DNA of 17,523 nt from Chitinophaga pinensis. GTDB lineage: Bacteria; Bacteroidota; Bacteroidia; Flavobacteriales_D; Crocinitomicaceae. The stretch is taken from positions 1 through 17,523 of the forward strand of contig CAMBMC010000019.1 of assembly GCA_945868555.1 (NCBI GenBank), given 5' to 3'. Below, in pieces: positions 14,887 to 17,523 of this stretch. The position numbers and the translations under genes were made by a program. The notes beneath the pieces were generated by a model. It saw only the letters and a list, made by a program, of their open reading frames with translations, had not been told where the DNA came from and did no database searches. Numbering within the stretch: the first letter of the stretch is position 1; the number at the start of each line of letters is the position of its first letter.

Positions 14887-15492
14887 ATGAAAATTTATGT
14901 TTTATTTATTGGACTTCTCGTTTCCAACATGTGCCGGGGTCAAGTGCAAATTTTGTTGTTGGGAAACACCAAACAACTGTGTTTTTCGGATACCAGCAAG
15001 CAATTCATTTCCAGAGATAAACTACCGCCAATACTTCATGAATACCTCGCCATCATGGTTTTTTCTTCGGCCCATTCGCGACTTTCTCCGAACGAAATCG
15101 ACCAAATTATTAAGTTTGTCAGCGACGGAGGGGCACTCTATATCGGCAGTGAAAACTGGCCTTTGCAAGCGGAGGGCAATGCTTTGACTGAGCGGATATA
15201 TAGCAAATCTGTATGGGCAGTATCCGAAACTACAAAAAAAGAAATCAGCAACATTGGGATATTCCGTGACATAGAAAATTTCCCTCCTGGTTCCACGCCT
15301 GTTGTCTTTCCCCTTGATTTTCAACTACATGTTGAAGTGTGGTACAATGATGAGCCCTTGATCCTCTCCGGAAAATTGGGCATTGGGAAAATTCTAATCG
15401 ACGGCGGATACTCACGATTTTACTGCAACTCCCTTGGGGAATTCGAAAAAGAAGTCTTGGCTGTTGTTTTGGATTTCTTTGATGGACACTAA
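14887..15492 (+). CDS. Exported protein of unknown function, possible GATase1-like fold
   Basis: 201-aa protein with a signal peptide (MKIYVLFIGLLVSNMCRG, cleavage before QVQ). I do not recognise a named family. The pattern YLAIMVFSSAHSRLSPNEIDQIIKFVSDGGALYIG (a hydrophobic strand, then 'ls..E...i..fv..GG.l.i') resembles class I glutamine-amidotransferase-like / DUF4350-type folds, and KILIDGGYSRFYC would fit a later strand of such a fold. The catalytic Cys of true amidotransferases is not visible at the expected elbow, so an enzyme role is doubtful. It ends by overlapping rnc tail to tail by 4 nt and is divergent from the HutD-like gene. Coding status is supported by the signal peptide, an ATG start, and full occupancy of the space between neighbours. 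Confidence 0.65.
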   Translation: MKIYVLFIGLLVSNMCRGQVQILLLGNTKQLCFSDTSKQFISRDKLPPILHEYLAIMVFSSAHSRLSPNEIDQIIKFVSDGGALYIGSENWPLQAEGNALTERIYSKSVWAVSETTKKEISNIGIFRDIENFPPGSTPVVFPLDFQLHVEVWYNDEPLILSGKLGIGKILIDGGYSRFYCNSLGEFEKEVLAVVLDFFDGH

Positions 15493-16202
15493 ATCTCACC
15501 CATCAATTCGAGTGTTTCTTTGGCTGCTGCTTGTTCGGCCATTTTTTTTGTTGTCCCAATCCCACGACCATATTTCGTTTCATTGATGCGCACAACAATG
15601 GTGTAACGCCAATTTCCTTCAATGTTTTCTTCTGACACGACATCAAAGTCAAGCTTCAAGCGCTTTTTCTGGATCCAAATAAAGAGTTTTGACTTGAAAT
15701 CAATTTCCTCTTCCAAGATTCGATTCAAATCCACATAGCGACGGAACACATGATGTTCGATACTCTTTTTTACTGCGACATATCCTCCATCCAGATAAAT
15801 TGCGCCCATGATTGCTTCGAATGCATTTCCCTCGATGGTTGCAAGGTTGATTGTTCGGCCTTTGTGATATCGAATGACAGATCTCAATTCCATAAGTTCA
15901 CCGATTTCACCCAGTGTTTTTCGGCTCACGACTTTAGATTTGATTTTTGTTAAGTATCCCTCATCTTCCGACGGAAAGCGTTGAAACAAATAATCAGCAA
16001 TCACAGCATCAAGAATCGCATCACCTAAAAATTCGAGGCGCTCGTTAGACACATCGCTATCGGAATTAGACAATGAGCGGTGTGTCAACGCTTGTTCAAA
16101 ATGAGCTAGGTTAGTTGGATGATATCCAAAGCGAGTAAGAATGAACCGAATAAGTTCAAGATCTTCGCTGTTGCGTTTTTTACGAAAAAAAGGGAACTTC
16201 AA
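15489..16202 (-). CDS. rnc: Ribonuclease III
   Basis: Double-strand-specific endoribonuclease that processes rRNA precursors and mRNAs. From the TTG at 16202 the protein is 237 aa, the normal length, and there is no other usable start before residue 104. The signature NERLEFLGDAILD (53-65) supplies E54, E57 and D61, equivalent to E. coli E38, E41 and D45. The second metal-site block reads NAFEAIMGAIYLDGG (126-140): E129 matches E. coli E117, but N126 stands where E. coli has catalytic D114. I recall GNAFEA in other Bacteroidota enzymes, so this is probably lineage-wide. A double-stranded RNA-binding domain occupies about 168-235 (DFKSKLFIWIQ, then GIGTTKKMAEQAAAKETL). It starts 4 nt after the fabF stop, the conserved acpP-fabF-rnc order, and overlaps the convergent 14887 gene by 4 nt. 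Confidence 0.96.
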   Translation of the reverse strand: MKFPFFRKKRNSEDLELIRFILTRFGYHPTNLAHFEQALTHRSLSNSDSDVSNERLEFLGDAILDAVIADYLFQRFPSEDEGYLTKIKSKVVSRKTLGEIGELMELRSVIRYHKGRTINLATIEGNAFEAIMGAIYLDGGYVAVKKSIEHHVFRRYVDLNRILEEEIDFKSKLFIWIQKKRLKLDFDVVSEENIEGNWRYTIVVRINETKYGRGIGTTKKMAEQAAAKETLELMGEI

Positions 16203-16206
16203 GGTA

Positions 16207-17460
16207 CTAACCTACGAATTTCTTCACGATTACACTCGTGTTATGTCCGCCAAAACCAAAAGTGTTAGATAGCGCCACATTGACTACTCGTTTTTGTGAC
16301 GTGTTGAATGTGAAGTTTAAGCGATTATCCAATTCAGGATCATCGGTGAAGTGGTTGATTGTTGGCGGGATGATGTCGTGTTTCACGGCAAGCACACATG
16401 CGATTGCTTCGATTGCACCTGCAGCACCAAGAAGGTGGCCGGTCATCGATTTTGTTGCACTAATATTCAACTTGTAGGCATGATCACCGAAAACATTTTG
16501 AATGGCTTTCACTTCAGCGATATCTCCAAGAGGCGTAGATGTGCCATGCACATTCACATAATCGACTGCTGAAGGTTCAATTTCGGCATCTTCTAAGGCA
16601 GCAATCATTGTATTTCGGGCGCCGATTCCTTCTGGATGTGGCGCTGTTATGTGGTAGGCATCACCGGACATTCCTCCACCGATCACTTCCGCATAAATTT
16701 TTGCACCACGACGAATGGCATGCTCATATTCCTCGAGTATAAGAGCTCCAGAACCTTCACCTAGAACGAATCCGTCTCGATCCAAATCAAATGGTCGAGA
16801 AGCAGTTTCAGGCGATTCATTTCGCGTTGATAAGGCCCTCAATGCATTGAATCCACCCATACCCATTTCATTTACACACGATTCAGAACCACCTGTAACG
16901 ATGGCATCTGCTTTTCCGAGGCGAATGAGATTAAAGGCATCAATGATTGCATTTGTTGATGACGCACAAGCAGAAACAGTGACATAATTTGGTCCGCGAA
17001 GACCATATTTAATGGAAATGTGTCCGGCTGCGATGTCCGCAATCATTTTAGGAATAAAGAACGGATTGAAACGCGGAGTACCGTCACCGGCGAAGAAATT
17101 TTGCGCTTCGTCCTGAAATGTTTTGAGTCCACCAATTCCTGATCCCCAGATTACTCCGATACGATCATGGTTGGCGTTTGACTCCATCAATCCAGAATCC
17201 GCCATGGCTTCAGAGGCTGAAACCATGGCAAATTGTGAAAATTGATCTAATTTCCTTGCTTCTTTTTTATCCATAAAGTCTTCAATATTGAAGTTCTTTA
17301 CTTCGCAAGCAAACTGTGTTTTGAACAATGCGGCGTCAAATTGCTTTATAGGCGCTGCACCACTTTTTCCACTAAGCAAGGCTTCCCAATATTCATTGAG
17401 GGTATTGCCAATGGGCGTTAAAGCGCCAAGACCTGTTACGACAACTCGTTTTAATTCCAT
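16207..17460 (-). CDS. fabF: Beta-ketoacyl-ACP synthase II
   Basis: Condensing enzyme that elongates acyl-ACP with malonyl-ACP in fatty acid synthesis. 417 aa, the usual length for FabF. The thiolase-fold catalytic triad is present: C165 in VSACASSTN, H305 in NVHGTSTPLGD and H342 in SMTGHLLGAAGA, with K337 and the gating phenylalanine region NTFGFGGHN (399-407). The N-terminal VVVTGLGALTPIG is typical. It lies 35 nt after acpP and 4 nt before rnc, the conserved acpP-fabF-rnc cluster, and is probably transcribed from upstream of acpP. The ATG at 17460 is the clear start. Confidence 0.98.
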   Translation of the reverse strand: MELKRVVVTGLGALTPIGNTLNEYWEALLSGKSGAAPIKQFDAALFKTQFACEVKNFNIEDFMDKKEARKLDQFSQFAMVSASEAMADSGLMESNANHDRIGVIWGSGIGGLKTFQDEAQNFFAGDGTPRFNPFFIPKMIADIAAGHISIKYGLRGPNYVTVSACASSTNAIIDAFNLIRLGKADAIVTGGSESCVNEMGMGGFNALRALSTRNESPETASRPFDLDRDGFVLGEGSGALILEEYEHAIRRGAKIYAEVIGGGMSGDAYHITAPHPEGIGARNTMIAALEDAEIEPSAVDYVNVHGTSTPLGDIAEVKAIQNVFGDHAYKLNISATKSMTGHLLGAAGAIEAIACVLAVKHDIIPPTINHFTDDPELDNRLNFTFNTSQKRVVNVALSNTFGFGGHNTSVIVKKFVG

Positions 17461-17495
17461 GTGGAACCTAATTGTTCAATAAAATGTGCTAGTAA

Positions 17496-17523
17496 TTAGT
17501 TAGCGTGCTCTTCGATGTAAGAG
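17496..17523 (-). CDS. acpP: Acyl carrier protein, last 8 codons (cut by window edge)
   Basis: The minus strand at the right edge reads S-Y-I-E-E-H-A-N then TAA, in a frame ending 35 nt before fabF. This matches the C-terminal ...YIEEHAN-type end of acyl carrier proteins, and acpP directly upstream of fabF is the near-universal arrangement. The phosphopantetheine serine lies outside, so the call rests on eight residues plus context. Confidence 0.75.

Overview
The window looks like chromosomal DNA of a member of the Bacteroidota, probably near the Flavobacteriales. The evidence is a Bacteroidota-style leucyl-tRNA synthetase insertion, a TPR histidine kinase paired with a LytTR regulator, a TonB-dependent receptor with a carboxypeptidase-like N-terminal domain, a secreted protein ending in a type IX secretion-like tail, a general lack of Shine-Dalgarno sequences, and several -7 boxes of the form TAnnTTTG. 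One of these (rluB) is a full TTG-N19-TATCTTTG promoter. I see no rRNA, tRNA, CRISPR array, transposase or phage gene.

Layout: 1-1555 (-) is the 5' part of leuS, running off the left edge. Divergent from it, 1659-4624 (+) is a two-gene operon encoding a periplasmic-TPR sensor kinase and its REC-LytTR response regulator, overlapping by ATGA. A gene-free gap (4625-5052) follows, with a 14-bp inverted repeat and a two-way terminator. Then come a cyclase-family gene (5053-5808, -), a YceI-like lipoprotein gene (5924-6511, +), a YihX-like HAD phosphatase (6575-7183, +), and a convergent pair-operon of a secreted protein gene followed by a methylmalonyl-CoA epimerase gene (8375 to 7168, -). A TonB-dependent receptor (8645-11089, +) abuts a minus-strand block that runs yraN, rluB, an unknown lipoprotein and an unknown outer-membrane protein (14034 down to 11090). 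A HutD/Ves-like gene (-) and a small exported protein of unknown function (+) diverge near 14.8 kb. The right end is the conserved lipid/RNA cluster acpP (last codons only), fabF, rnc (-).

Most genes are core housekeeping or ordinary envelope genes. The cell-envelope theme recurs: sensor kinase, YceI lipoprotein, type IX cargo, receptor, lipoprotein plus outer-membrane protein. I do not see a clearly new multi-gene system. The items most worth a second look are the lipoprotein/outer-membrane pair translationally coupled to rluB, the inverted-repeat gap at 4.7-4.9 kb, the changed metal-ligand positions in RNase III and in the cyclase, and the CCGCAGAGGCACAGAG repeat-like string at 14.15 kb.
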